From Nitrosomonas sp. Nm84 (GTDB taxonomy: Bacteria > Pseudomonadota > Gammaproteobacteria > Burkholderiales > Nitrosomonadaceae), in NCBI RefSeq assembly GCF_003201565.1, contig NZ_QJJP01000005.1:62001-126000 (forward strand): a stretch of DNA of 64,000 nucleotides, read 5' to 3'. The notes under the pieces were generated by a model, which was not told the origin of the DNA, did not search any database, and was given only the letters and a program-made list of their open reading frames with translations. Shown one piece after another: positions 27,788 to 36,452 of the stretch (the stretch's first letter is position 1; each line of letters opens with the position of its first letter). Made by a program: the position numbers and the translations under genes.

Positions 27788-28264
27788 CTAAACAAAATCT
27801 TTGGGATCAAAATCGGTACTCCATTCGAACCCCTTGGGATTCCCGTAATCTTTATTAGGGTCATCTTGAGTAATGCTTACCTTGATACGATCCTCAGCTG
27901 ATTCAAGTTCTGGTTTGTCTATTGACCTGCTTATATCTTCTGGAATTACATTATCAGTACTGCTGTGTGATTCACCCATATTCTTTGATTCGGATGATGA
28001 ATCGAGTTTTTCTTTGTTATCTTTATTGCTGCCATGTAATAAATCACGCTGTTTTTTAACCATCAGTAAAAAAGTTCTATAGCTACAACTCACCTTTTTA
28101 TCTTGAGATAGCGTTTCCCAAATAAATTTAATTGACCATCCATCTTTTATAGCTTTATCTATTTGTGGCTGCAGAATTATAAAAGCTGCCAAATTAAATC
28201 GCCTATTAACTTTCTTCTCATTTCCTGCAATCTCAATAAGTCTTTTGGATAGTTCGTAGTCCAT
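27788..28264 (-). CDS. traK: TraK-like oriT-binding protein
   Basis: A 158-residue protein whose N-terminal half (LIEIAGN; AFIILQPQIDKAIKDGWS; IWETL; YRTFLLMVKKQ) resembles TraK of RP4, which bends oriT DNA in the relaxosome. The C-terminal half is acidic, Ser-rich and variable. It is divergent from traJ with oriT in between, exactly as in IncP plasmids. Confidence 0.82.
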   Translation of the reverse strand: MDYELSKRLIEIAGNEKKVNRRFNLAAFIILQPQIDKAIKDGWSIKFIWETLSQDKKVSCSYRTFLLMVKKQRDLLHGSNKDNKEKLDSSSESKNMGESHSSTDNVIPEDISRSIDKPELESAEDRIKVSITQDDPNKDYGNPKGFEWSTDFDPKDFV

Positions 28265-28644
28265 ATTATTGTGTAATTAATCTAAGTGTTAGGAATGATA
28301 GATAAGATTCATCAAATAAATATGTGACGTGCCACGCAAGGTGAGGAATAAAAGTGTTTGTTATAACACCATAAAGCAGAGATAAAAGCAATATAAATAC
28401 ATATAAAACTATATATAGTGTCAGTTAATATGAATTATTATGTAACTAAATGTAATTAATCGACAGACAAAGAGTATATACTTACTATTAAATACTTATA
28501 CTACACAGGGCAGGATATGTGATGTTAGCTAACAGATAAATCTGTCATCCAACATCACAACGATCTTATTCGCACGATGTGCTCAACGATAATCCTGCTC
28601 TGCGAGGCAAGGGCAGCAAAAGAAAAAAGCCGAGACAAAACCCA
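28265..28644. other. oriT: Origin of transfer (oriT) with nic sequence
   Basis: On the minus strand TATCCTGCCC at 28517-28508 matches the IncP-family nic region (YATCCTG followed by Y, with cleavage after the G). Next to it lie an inverted repeat GTGATGTT (28519-28526) / AACATCAC (28551-28558), the likely TraJ site, and an inner perfect repeat ACAGAT-AA-ATCTGT (28532-28545). The stretch toward traK (28265-28500) is AT-rich and probably is the TraK-binding and promoter zone. Confidence 0.88.
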
Positions 28645-29031
28645 ATGGAAGAAACAAAAACAAAATCAGAACCCAAACCGAAAGCAAAAAGAAAATACAA
28701 ACTCCACCTAAGGGTTCCGGTTGAGGCGGAGGAGGGTGAAGTCATCAAAGACCAAGCCGAGAAATGTGGCCTCAGCGCTGCCGAGTATTTAAGAAGGTTA
28801 GGTTTGGGCTATGAGCCCACCAGCATTGTCGATAACCAAAAGGTTAATGAATTGGCAAAGATCAACGGTGATTTAGGCAGGCTAGGGGGGTTATTAAAAC
28901 TGTGGCTAAGCGATGATCGGCGATCTGCGCATTTTGACAAGAAAACGATTAATGGCCTGTTAAAAGATATCGAAAGAACGCGCACCCAAATGACGGAAAT
29001 CATGATGAAAGTCATCCACTCCAAAAAGTAG
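28645..29031 (+). CDS. traJ: TraJ-like relaxosome accessory protein
   Basis: A 128-residue protein from the ATG at 28645; the frame also opens at a GTG at 28579, but the later start gives the length of RP4 TraJ (123). A ribbon-helix-helix-like N-terminus (KYKLHLRVPVEAEEG) is followed by LSAAEYLRRLGLGY and the highly conserved INGDLGRLGGLLKLWL. TraJ binds the oriT inverted repeat and guides the TraI relaxase to the nic site. Confidence 0.9.
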   Translation: MEETKTKSEPKPKAKRKYKLHLRVPVEAEEGEVIKDQAEKCGLSAAEYLRRLGLGYEPTSIVDNQKVNELAKINGDLGRLGGLLKLWLSDDRRSAHFDKKTINGLLKDIERTRTQMTEIMMKVIHSKK

Positions 29032-29061
29032 TCACTCTGCAATATAGATTAAATAAAAACC

Positions 29062-30669
29062 ATGATCGCCAAACACATTCCAATTAATTCACTGCGCAAA
29101 AGCAACTTTGCCGGACTGGTGAATTACATTGTTGATCCACAAAACAAGACTGAGCGCATCGGTATGGTGCGGGCGGTTAATTGCTATTCGGACCGGCCGG
29201 ACTGCGTGATTGCGGAAGTATTGAATACTCAGCAGATGAATATGCGCGCGACTTCTGACAAAACCTATCACCTGGTTGTGAGTTTCCGCGATGATGACCT
29301 GTCTGACACTTTATTACAGAAAATAGAGGATCAACTCTGTGAAGGTCTCGGATTTGGTGAACACCAACGATTCAGTGTGGTGCATCATGACACCGATCAC
29401 TTACATATCCATATTGCGATCAATAAAATCCATCCTGAAAGACTTACGATCCATAACCCACATTATGACTATTCAATGATTGCGGAACTGTGTGAAAAAC
29501 TCGAACAGGATTATGGACTGACGCCTGACAATCACGAAACCATCAAACGCGGTGCGCAGGGCAAGTCATCCAATATTGAATTCAAGGCCGGTGTGGAAAG
29601 CCTGATTGGCTGGATGCAGCAGGAATGCCTGGAACAGATGCAATCTGCGACAACCTGGAGTGAATTGCACCAGGTATTAACCGATCATGGGCTGGAATTG
29701 CGCGAGCGGGGTAATGGGTTTGTATTTGTCTCGGGCAATGGGATTGGGGTTAAAGCCAGCTCTGTTGATCGAAGTTTATCAAAAGCCACTCTGGTAAAGA
29801 AGTTGGGGGATTATGTCGGGCTTGATGGCACACCCAGCATAAACAGAACAAACAAACCCTCGACAAAGCACTATGAGCCTAAGCCCCTGCGTAACAAGCA
29901 TGATACCGCCCGCCTTTATGCGCAATACAAGAAAGAACAAAATGAAGCGGCAATCTCTGGTGCGCAGCAATGGAAGCTATTGCGGGATAAAAAACATCAA
30001 GCGATAGAATCAGCCCAAGACAAAGCCAAGTTAAAGCGTTTGCTGATCAAAAATGTGACTGCTGGCCGATTATCAAAAAAAATAATGTACGCGTCGGTTA
30101 ATCAGGAATTAAAGCTGCGCATTGAAGCGATTAAAAAAGACTATGCCGCCGCTTATCAAGATTCCAAGGCTAAAAATAGAAGAATGGACTGGTTAAGCTG
30201 GCTGGTGAAGGAATCGCGACTGGGAAACCAGGAAGCGTTGGAGATATTGCGCGCCAGAAAAGAGGGTAGGGTGCCGGAAAACCAGGTAGCTGGGGTACAA
30301 AAGCATGCGGACTCAGCGAAGGCAGATGTCATTGAGACAATTACCCGAACGGGCACGATTATATGCACAATTGGATCCACAGCGATTCGTGATGGGGGTA
30401 ATGGGCTGGTGATTATGGCCGGTGCAGCCAAGGATAAAATAGCGGGCATATTACAGGCGGCCATGCAGCAGTACGGTAACAAGCTGGCAATCAATGGGTC
30501 GGAATCTTTCCGTAAAAAAGTGGTTCAGGTTGCGATGGATGCCGGTCTGGATGTAACGTTTGAAGCACAAGATCATTCGATCCATCATTCGGTAAAACCG
30601 CATGTTCCTTTAACAAGTATCCGATCAACGCATAAAGGTAAAGGAAAGGGGAAAGGGCGGTCACGATGA
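29062..30669 (+). CDS. traI: TraI relaxase (MOBP family)
   Basis: A 535-residue relaxase. The catalytic tyrosine is Tyr22 (LVNYIVDP), and the metal-binding histidine motif HHDTDHLHIHIAINK lies at 108-122 (motif III). Sequence and residue spacing follow RP4 TraI, which nicks oriT and stays covalently attached to the strand. It is shorter than RP4 TraI (732), mainly in the C-terminal region. Its stop overlaps the traG start in ATGA. Confidence 0.95.
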   Translation: MIAKHIPINSLRKSNFAGLVNYIVDPQNKTERIGMVRAVNCYSDRPDCVIAEVLNTQQMNMRATSDKTYHLVVSFRDDDLSDTLLQKIEDQLCEGLGFGEHQRFSVVHHDTDHLHIHIAINKIHPERLTIHNPHYDYSMIAELCEKLEQDYGLTPDNHETIKRGAQGKSSNIEFKAGVESLIGWMQQECLEQMQSATTWSELHQVLTDHGLELRERGNGFVFVSGNGIGVKASSVDRSLSKATLVKKLGDYVGLDGTPSINRTNKPSTKHYEPKPLRNKHDTARLYAQYKKEQNEAAISGAQQWKLLRDKKHQAIESAQDKAKLKRLLIKNVTAGRLSKKIMYASVNQELKLRIEAIKKDYAAAYQDSKAKNRRMDWLSWLVKESRLGNQEALEILRARKEGRVPENQVAGVQKHADSAKADVIETITRTGTIICTIGSTAIRDGGNGLVIMAGAAKDKIAGILQAAMQQYGNKLAINGSESFRKKVVQVAMDAGLDVTFEAQDHSIHHSVKPHVPLTSIRSTHKGKGKGKGRSR

Positions 30670-32543
30670 ATACTTCAAACCATAATTCTGGCGGCCCTGT
30701 GGAAAAAAGGGCGTCACAGGGAAACAACCGGCTGGTTCAGATGATGGCGGTTTTCTTTATGCTCGGTGGAATGCAGGCTGCAACGCAGTTTTTTGCCTAC
30801 CGATTCCAGTATCAACCGCAGCTGGGTGCGCACTTTAATCATATTTATGCGCCGTGGTCGATTATTGACTGGGCAGATCAATGGTATTTCAAGTATCCGG
30901 ACATCTTTGAACTGTCGATGAGTATGGGAGTTGTGTTTTCGGGTGTCGGGCTGATTGTGACGTTGATTGTAAAAATGGTTGCCGATAATTCGGCACGACC
31001 GAACAGTAGCTTACATGGATCAGCGCGGTGGGCGGACCGCACCGATATCCAGGCAGCCCGATTGTTGCCCAAGAAGGACTCGTTTTTTAAGAAGCTATTT
31101 GCCAAGAAATCCCCACAGAATGATTTTGTTTATGTGGGCGCATGGCAGGACGAGCGGGGTGTTACGCACTATCTGAAGCACAATGGGGCGGAACATGTTT
31201 TATGTTATGCGCCGACTCGCTCGGGCAAAGGTGTCGGTCTGGTGATTCCGACACTGCTTTCATGGGGACAGAGTGCCGTTATTACCGATTTGAAGGGGGA
31301 GTTGTGGTCGGTTACAGCCGGTTGGAGAAAGGAGCATGCCGGTAATAAGGTGATTCGCTTTGATCCTGCGTCACCGAAGGGTAGTGCTTGTTGGAATCCA
31401 TTGGATGAAATCCGCATGCAGGATGGTTTTGAAGTAGGTGACGTACAGAATCTTGCGACCTTAATGGTTGATCCGGATGGCCGGGGATTAAATGATCACT
31501 GGCAGAAAACCAGTCAGGCGTTACTGGTGGGTGTGATTCTGCATGTTTTGTATCGATCAAGAAATGAAGGTACTGCCGCTACCTTACCTTATGTTGACGC
31601 CATACTTTCCGATCCTGAGCGCGATATCGGTGAGTTATGGATGGAAATGGCCACCTATCCCCATGTCAACGGACAGAACCATCCGGTCGTAGGCTCCACG
31701 GCACGCGATATGCTGGATCGACCGGGTGAAGAAGCAGGGTCGGTATTATCGAGCGCCAAATCATATTTAACCCTGTACCGCGATCCGCTGGTAGCCAAAA
31801 ATATCAGCCGTTCGGACTTTAGCATCCGTGATTTGATGCACCATGAGCATCCTGTGAGTTTATACATTGTGACGCAGCCCAATGACAAGACGCGGTTGCG
31901 GCCGCTGGTGCGGATCATGGCGAACATGATTGTACGCAAACTGGCCGATCGGCTGGAATTTGAGAATGGGCAGCCGGTCGCGCATTATAAGCACCGATTG
32001 TTGTTAATGCTCGATGAGTTTCCCAGCCTCGGAAAGTTGGAAATCTTCCAGGAATCACTGGCGTATATTGCCGGGTACGGCATTAAAGCTTATTTGGTTT
32101 GTCAGGACATCAATCAGCTTAAAAGTCGTGAAACCGGATACGGACACGATGAAGCGATCAGTTCCAATTGCCATATCCAGAATGCTTTTCCGCCGAACCG
32201 GATTGAGACAGCCGAGCATTTATCCAAATTGACCGGGCAAACCACCGTCATAAAGGAACAGATTACGACCAGTGGGCGACGGGTAGGGATGATGCATGGC
32301 AATGTGACTCGGACTATGCAAGAAATCCAGCGTCCTTTACTCACTCCGGATGAATGTTTACGCATGCTGGGTCCGGAAAAGGATGAAAACGGCAGGATTA
32401 CCAAGGCGGGTGACATGATCATTTATGTGGCGGGTTATCCGGCCATATATGGGAAGCAGCCGTTGTATTTCCAGGATCCTGTGTTCTCGGCGCGCGCGGC
32501 GATTGCTGCGCCTCTTTATAGTGACAAAATCGTCAAGCAATAA
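30666..32543 (+). CDS. traG: TraG/VirD4-type coupling protein
   Basis: A 625-residue type IV coupling protein with two N-terminal transmembrane segments (about 22-42 and 76-100), Walker A APTRSGKGVG (about 181-190), ITDLKGELW and Walker B LLMLDEFPSLG (about 446). It recruits the relaxosome to the channel. Length matches RP4 TraG (635). It overlaps both traI and traF by one to four bases, so the genes are translationally coupled. Confidence 0.96.
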   Translation: MNTSNHNSGGPVEKRASQGNNRLVQMMAVFFMLGGMQAATQFFAYRFQYQPQLGAHFNHIYAPWSIIDWADQWYFKYPDIFELSMSMGVVFSGVGLIVTLIVKMVADNSARPNSSLHGSARWADRTDIQAARLLPKKDSFFKKLFAKKSPQNDFVYVGAWQDERGVTHYLKHNGAEHVLCYAPTRSGKGVGLVIPTLLSWGQSAVITDLKGELWSVTAGWRKEHAGNKVIRFDPASPKGSACWNPLDEIRMQDGFEVGDVQNLATLMVDPDGRGLNDHWQKTSQALLVGVILHVLYRSRNEGTAATLPYVDAILSDPERDIGELWMEMATYPHVNGQNHPVVGSTARDMLDRPGEEAGSVLSSAKSYLTLYRDPLVAKNISRSDFSIRDLMHHEHPVSLYIVTQPNDKTRLRPLVRIMANMIVRKLADRLEFENGQPVAHYKHRLLLMLDEFPSLGKLEIFQESLAYIAGYGIKAYLVCQDINQLKSRETGYGHDEAISSNCHIQNAFPPNRIETAEHLSKLTGQTTVIKEQITTSGRRVGMMHGNVTRTMQEIQRPLLTPDECLRMLGPEKDENGRITKAGDMIIYVAGYPAIYGKQPLYFQDPVFSARAAIAAPLYSDKIVKQ

Positions 32544-33085
32544 TGAAAAAAGGACTCCGTATTCTGGCGGGCATTGTTTTGTCTGTCAGCGCTGGCATAT
32601 TCCTGTTGAGTATTGTTTTTCATGTCAGTGGTATTTATTACAATAATACGCCGAGCTTTCCAGTGGGATTTTACAAGATCATCGATGCGCCGGTAGGGCG
32701 CGGCGCGTATGTTTCCTTTTGTCCGCCGCGGGGTGAAGTTTTTGAGATGGCTATGATGCGAAACACCATTAGCACGGGAAACTGTCCGGGGGGTTATGGG
32801 ATGTTACTGAAGCGTGTTTTTGCGCAAGCGGGGGACAGGGTTTCTATTGGTAGGGCAGGGATCGTTGTTAATGGTGAATTGATGCCCAACAGTGCGCAGA
32901 TCAGCGCGGATGGTGATGGTCATGAAATGCCTCAGTATCGTTTGAAAGAGAAGATGCTTAATGATTCGGAATATCTGCTGATGTCCGATGTCAATCCGAA
33001 TTCATTTGATGCGCGGTATTTTGGGCTGATTGCACATGCGCAGATTCAACATGTGGTTGAGCCGGTTTTTACTTGGAGTGATTAA
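32543..33085 (+). CDS. traF: TraF, conjugative-transfer peptidase (pilin cyclase)
   Basis: A 180-residue signal-peptidase-like protein with one N-terminal membrane segment (about 8-30), a serine region TPSFPVGFY (about 36-44), LLKRVFAQAGD (Lys at about 90), and SFDARYFG near the C-terminus. In RP4 TraF removes the TrbC tail and cyclises the pilin; the trbC gene is at 9.6-10.0 kb. The next RP4 genes (traE, traD, traC) are not present, so the tra cluster is cut here. Confidence 0.92.
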   Translation: MKKGLRILAGIVLSVSAGIFLLSIVFHVSGIYYNNTPSFPVGFYKIIDAPVGRGAYVSFCPPRGEVFEMAMMRNTISTGNCPGGYGMLLKRVFAQAGDRVSIGRAGIVVNGELMPNSAQISADGDGHEMPQYRLKEKMLNDSEYLLMSDVNPNSFDARYFGLIAHAQIQHVVEPVFTWSD

Positions 33086-33104
33086 ATGGACTGTATGACT
33101 TAGA

Positions 33105-33281
33105 ATGAGCAAGCAGAATAAAATCTGGATCGGTGAGCGCGTTGATTTGAGAGATTTTCCTGAAATTATACGCAATGGGAATCTAGGTGATTTAGAGACG
33201 CGGTCTGAGTATGAAGCAGCCAAGCATGGTGTTTCAGGAGATGCGCTTGATATGGCAGAGTCAATTGTCTCGCCAATCTAG
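33105..33281 (+). CDS. Short open frame after traF, probably a gene fragment
   Basis: A 58-residue frame (MSKQNKIWIGERVDLRDFP ... RSEYEAAKHGVSGDALDMAES) with protein-like composition. It looks like the first part of a longer plasmid protein that was cut. It overlaps the 3' end of the opposite-strand zinc-ribbon gene by 21 bases. No function assigned. Confidence 0.4.
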   Translation: MSKQNKIWIGERVDLRDFPEIIRNGNLGDLETRSEYEAAKHGVSGDALDMAESIVSPI

Positions 33282-33629
33282 CCCTTCACCCAAAGCAGAA
33301 TTGGTTTTTTCTAAAGCTTCATAGTGTGATTTGCCCGAACCATAGATGCCGCACTCCAGGCATTCACATAAATAAAAATGCTTACTAATTTTGTATGTAT
33401 TTAGCTTATCTAAACCACATTGCGGGCAATTTTCGGTAATAAGCAAAGATCTGGCTTTTGTCTCGTTCTTCGCCTTTTTGATCATTCCGAGAAGCTCTGA
33501 ATTTGCTGCGGCTTGTAGCCTTTCCTCCGCATTAAGTTTTTCTCTTAATACAGGATCAAAGTGCCCATTAACCCAATTAGCAGGGTTTTCTTCTGGAAAA
33601 TCCTCGAAATAATCAGACCAATCTCCCAT
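33261..33629 (-). CDS. Small zinc-ribbon protein, unrecognised
   Basis: A 122-residue soluble protein with CPQC (about residue 69) and CECLEC (about 89-94), consistent with a zinc ribbon, and an acidic N-terminus. It stands alone between the truncated tra cluster and the type I restriction operon. Function unknown. Confidence 0.6.
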   Translation of the reverse strand: MGDWSDYFEDFPEENPANWVNGHFDPVLREKLNAEERLQAAANSELLGMIKKAKNETKARSLLITENCPQCGLDKLNTYKISKHFYLCECLECGIYGSGKSHYEALEKTNSALGEGLDWRDN

Positions 33630-33767
33630 TCTAATTAATCCTTTATTTTTTGATAAATAATATGACCGCTAACTAGTTATTAAACGTACTAGAATGACAA
33701 TCCTTTAGGTTTTTTTAAAGGAATTATTAGACCAGACTTTAGAGCATTACACTGAAAAGGAAAACGC

Positions 33768-35279
33768 ATGAGCACGAAAATCAATCAGGACGAAATCAAC
33801 AGCGTACTTTGGAAGGCTTGCGATACCTTCCGGGGCGCTGTCGATGCATCAGAATATAAAAACTATATTCTGGTCATGCTGTTTGTGAAATACATCTCTG
33901 ATGTCTGGCAGGAACACTATCAGTCTTTAAAAGAAAAGCACGGTAATGATGAAGAGATGATCTTGCGTCGTATGCAACGTGAGCGATTTGTTTTACCGGA
34001 AGGATGCAGTTTTTTAGGTCTTTATAACCAGCGTAACGAGTCCAATATTGGCGAAATCATCAATATTGCTTTGGAACATATTGAAGAAGCCAATAAACAA
34101 AAGCTCTCGGGTGTATTCAGAAATATTGATTTTAACTCTGAGGCTAATCTTGGTCAGACCAAAGATCGTAATGGCCGCTTAAAGCATTTATTAGAAGATT
34201 TTAACGATACTCGGCTGGATTTAAGCCCTTCCCGTGTGGGCAATTTGGATGTAATTGGTAATGCTTATGAATATCTGATTGCAAAATTTGCTGCCGGTGC
34301 GGGTAAAAAAGCCGGTGAATTTTATACCCCTGCGGAAGTTTCCGAATTGATTGCTGAGCTGGTCAATCCACAAGCGGGTGAGCGTATTTCTGACCCTGCC
34401 TGTGGTTCGGGTTCTTTGCTGATTAAATGCGGAAATCAGCTTTTAAAAAAAGGAACAAAAGACTTTGCCTTGTACGGTCAGGAAATCACCGGTTCCACTT
34501 GGGCATTGGCAAAAATGAATATGTTTTTGCATGGGATGGACAATGCCAGAATCGAATGGGGCGATACCATTCGAAGTCCCAAGCTCATCGAAGACGATAG
34601 CACCATGAAATTTGAAGTAGTGGTTGCCAATCCTCCATTCTCGCTCGATAAATGGGGGCATGATAACGCGGAGAATGATCCGTATAAGCGGTTTTATCGT
34701 GGCCTACCGCCTAGAACCAAGGGTGATTATGCGTTTATCTCGCACATGATCGAAACCACCACCAAAGATTCAGGGAGGGTTGGCGTGGTGGTGCCGCATG
34801 GCGTGTTATTCCGTGGCTCCAGTGAAGGCAAAATTCGCCAGCAACTTATCGAGGAAAACCTGCTCGATGCGGTGATAGGCTTGCCCTCCAATTTGTTTTA
34901 CGGCACCGGCATTCCGGCGGCGGTATTGGTATTCAAACGTAATAAATCGGATAACAATGTGATGTTCATTGATGCCAGCCGGGAATATGGAGATGGCAAA
35001 AACCAGAACAAGCTACGGCAATCGGACATTGATAAGATCGTGGCGACCTATCAAGCACGAGAAAGCGTTGATAAATATGCTTATCTGGCAAGTTTCGACG
35101 AAATCAAAGAGAACGATTTTAACCTCAATATTCCGCGCTATGTTGATACCTTCGAGGAAGAGGAAGAGATTGATATTGATGGGGTGCAGGCAGAAATTGT
35201 TCAGCTTGAGAGTGAACTGGTCGAAGTGAAACAGGAAATGGCTGGATATTTGAAGGAGCTGGGTTATGCATGTTCCTGA
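33768..35279 (+). CDS. hsdM: Type I restriction-modification methylase subunit HsdM
   Basis: A 503-residue N6-adenine methylase. An N-terminal helical HsdM domain (1-130) precedes motif I DPACGSGS (209-216) and motif IV NPPF (288-291). It pairs with HsdS to form the methylase and with HsdR to form the nuclease. Ribosome-binding AAAAGGAAAA precedes the start. Its end overlaps hsdS by 14 bases. Confidence 0.96.
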   Translation: MSTKINQDEINSVLWKACDTFRGAVDASEYKNYILVMLFVKYISDVWQEHYQSLKEKHGNDEEMILRRMQRERFVLPEGCSFLGLYNQRNESNIGEIINIALEHIEEANKQKLSGVFRNIDFNSEANLGQTKDRNGRLKHLLEDFNDTRLDLSPSRVGNLDVIGNAYEYLIAKFAAGAGKKAGEFYTPAEVSELIAELVNPQAGERISDPACGSGSLLIKCGNQLLKKGTKDFALYGQEITGSTWALAKMNMFLHGMDNARIEWGDTIRSPKLIEDDSTMKFEVVVANPPFSLDKWGHDNAENDPYKRFYRGLPPRTKGDYAFISHMIETTTKDSGRVGVVVPHGVLFRGSSEGKIRQQLIEENLLDAVIGLPSNLFYGTGIPAAVLVFKRNKSDNNVMFIDASREYGDGKNQNKLRQSDIDKIVATYQARESVDKYAYLASFDEIKENDFNLNIPRYVDTFEEEEEIDIDGVQAEIVQLESELVEVKQEMAGYLKELGYACS

Positions 35280-36450
35280 AGGGTGGAAATACCAACCAAT
35301 AAAATATTTGTGCGAAAGCATCATCGACTGTGTAAATAAAACTGCTCCAGTAGTTGAATATGAAACACCTTATAAAATGATCCGGACAACTAATGTTAGG
35401 TACGGCAAGGTAGATACACACCACGTACGTTATGTTAAAGAAAAAACCTATTTTAATTGGATACGAAGAGGTGCTCCAAGAAAAGGTGATGTAATATTTA
35501 CACGAGAAGCTCCTGTCGGAGAATCAGGTATATTGGATAGTGAAGATTCTGTATTTCTAGGCCAAAGAACGATGATGTATCGCTCTGACCCTCATGTAAG
35601 TAACAATTTATTTCTTCTTTATTCCCTACAAACACGTTTCTGCCAGAAACAGATTGAAAATTTCAGTAATGGTGGAACTGTAGCCCACATGCGAGTACCA
35701 GATTGTGGTGAAATTATTTTAAGGGTTCCTCCCCTGCCAGAACAACATAAAATCGTCCAAATCCTCTCCACCTGGGACAAAGCCATTGAAAAACTGGAAT
35801 GCCTAATTACCGCCAAGAAAAAGCGCAAAAAAGCCCTGATGCAGCAGCTTTTGACTGGGAAGAAACGGTTTGTTGGGTTTGAGGGGGAGTGGAGGAAAAT
35901 TGAGCTAGGAAAACTCTTGGACTATAAACAGCCAACCTCTTTTTTAGTTAAATCAACTAAATATTCTGACGAGTATCCAACGCCTGTTCTTACTGCTGGT
36001 AAAACTTTTGTCTTAGGCCGTACAAATGAAGATTTTGGAATATATCAAGAAGATTTACCTGTGATCATTTTTGATGACTTCACGACTGCAAGTAAGTTTG
36101 TAGACTTTTCCTTTAAAGCTAAATCTAGTGCAATGAAAATTTTGACTGCAAAAAAGGGTGTTTCCATTAAATATATTTTCGAGGCAATGCAAATACTAAA
36201 TCACCCAATTGGAGGTCATCAACGGCATTGGATTTCGATTTACTCAAATCTTATTATTAGCTTGCCAAAATTAGAAGAGCAACAAAAAATAGCTGCCATC
36301 CTTTCCGCCGCCGATAAAGAAATCGAAAATCACCAAAAACAACTATCTACCCTGAAAGAGCAAAAAAAGGGCCTGATGCAACAACTTTTGACCGGCAAGA
36401 AACGGGTCAAAATAGATGAATCTGAAAAGATGGCAGCAGTGAAAGCGTAA
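35266..36450 (+). CDS. hsdS: Type I specificity subunit HsdS
   Basis: A 394-residue protein with two target-recognition domains (about 1-150 and 205-350), each followed by a conserved coiled-coil helix: LPEQHKIVQILSTWDKAIEKLE (quoted in part) and LEEQQKIAAILSAADKEIE, each ending in QQLLTGKKR. The two halves each contact one part of a bipartite DNA site. Both are intact, so the enzyme should be functional. Confidence 0.94.
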   Translation: MHVPEGWKYQPIKYLCESIIDCVNKTAPVVEYETPYKMIRTTNVRYGKVDTHHVRYVKEKTYFNWIRRGAPRKGDVIFTREAPVGESGILDSEDSVFLGQRTMMYRSDPHVSNNLFLLYSLQTRFCQKQIENFSNGGTVAHMRVPDCGEIILRVPPLPEQHKIVQILSTWDKAIEKLECLITAKKKRKKALMQQLLTGKKRFVGFEGEWRKIELGKLLDYKQPTSFLVKSTKYSDEYPTPVLTAGKTFVLGRTNEDFGIYQEDLPVIIFDDFTTASKFVDFSFKAKSSAMKILTAKKGVSIKYIFEAMQILNHPIGGHQRHWISIYSNLIISLPKLEEQQKIAAILSAADKEIENHQKQLSTLKEQKKGLMQQLLTGKKRVKIDESEKMAAVKA

Positions 36451-36452
36451 TC

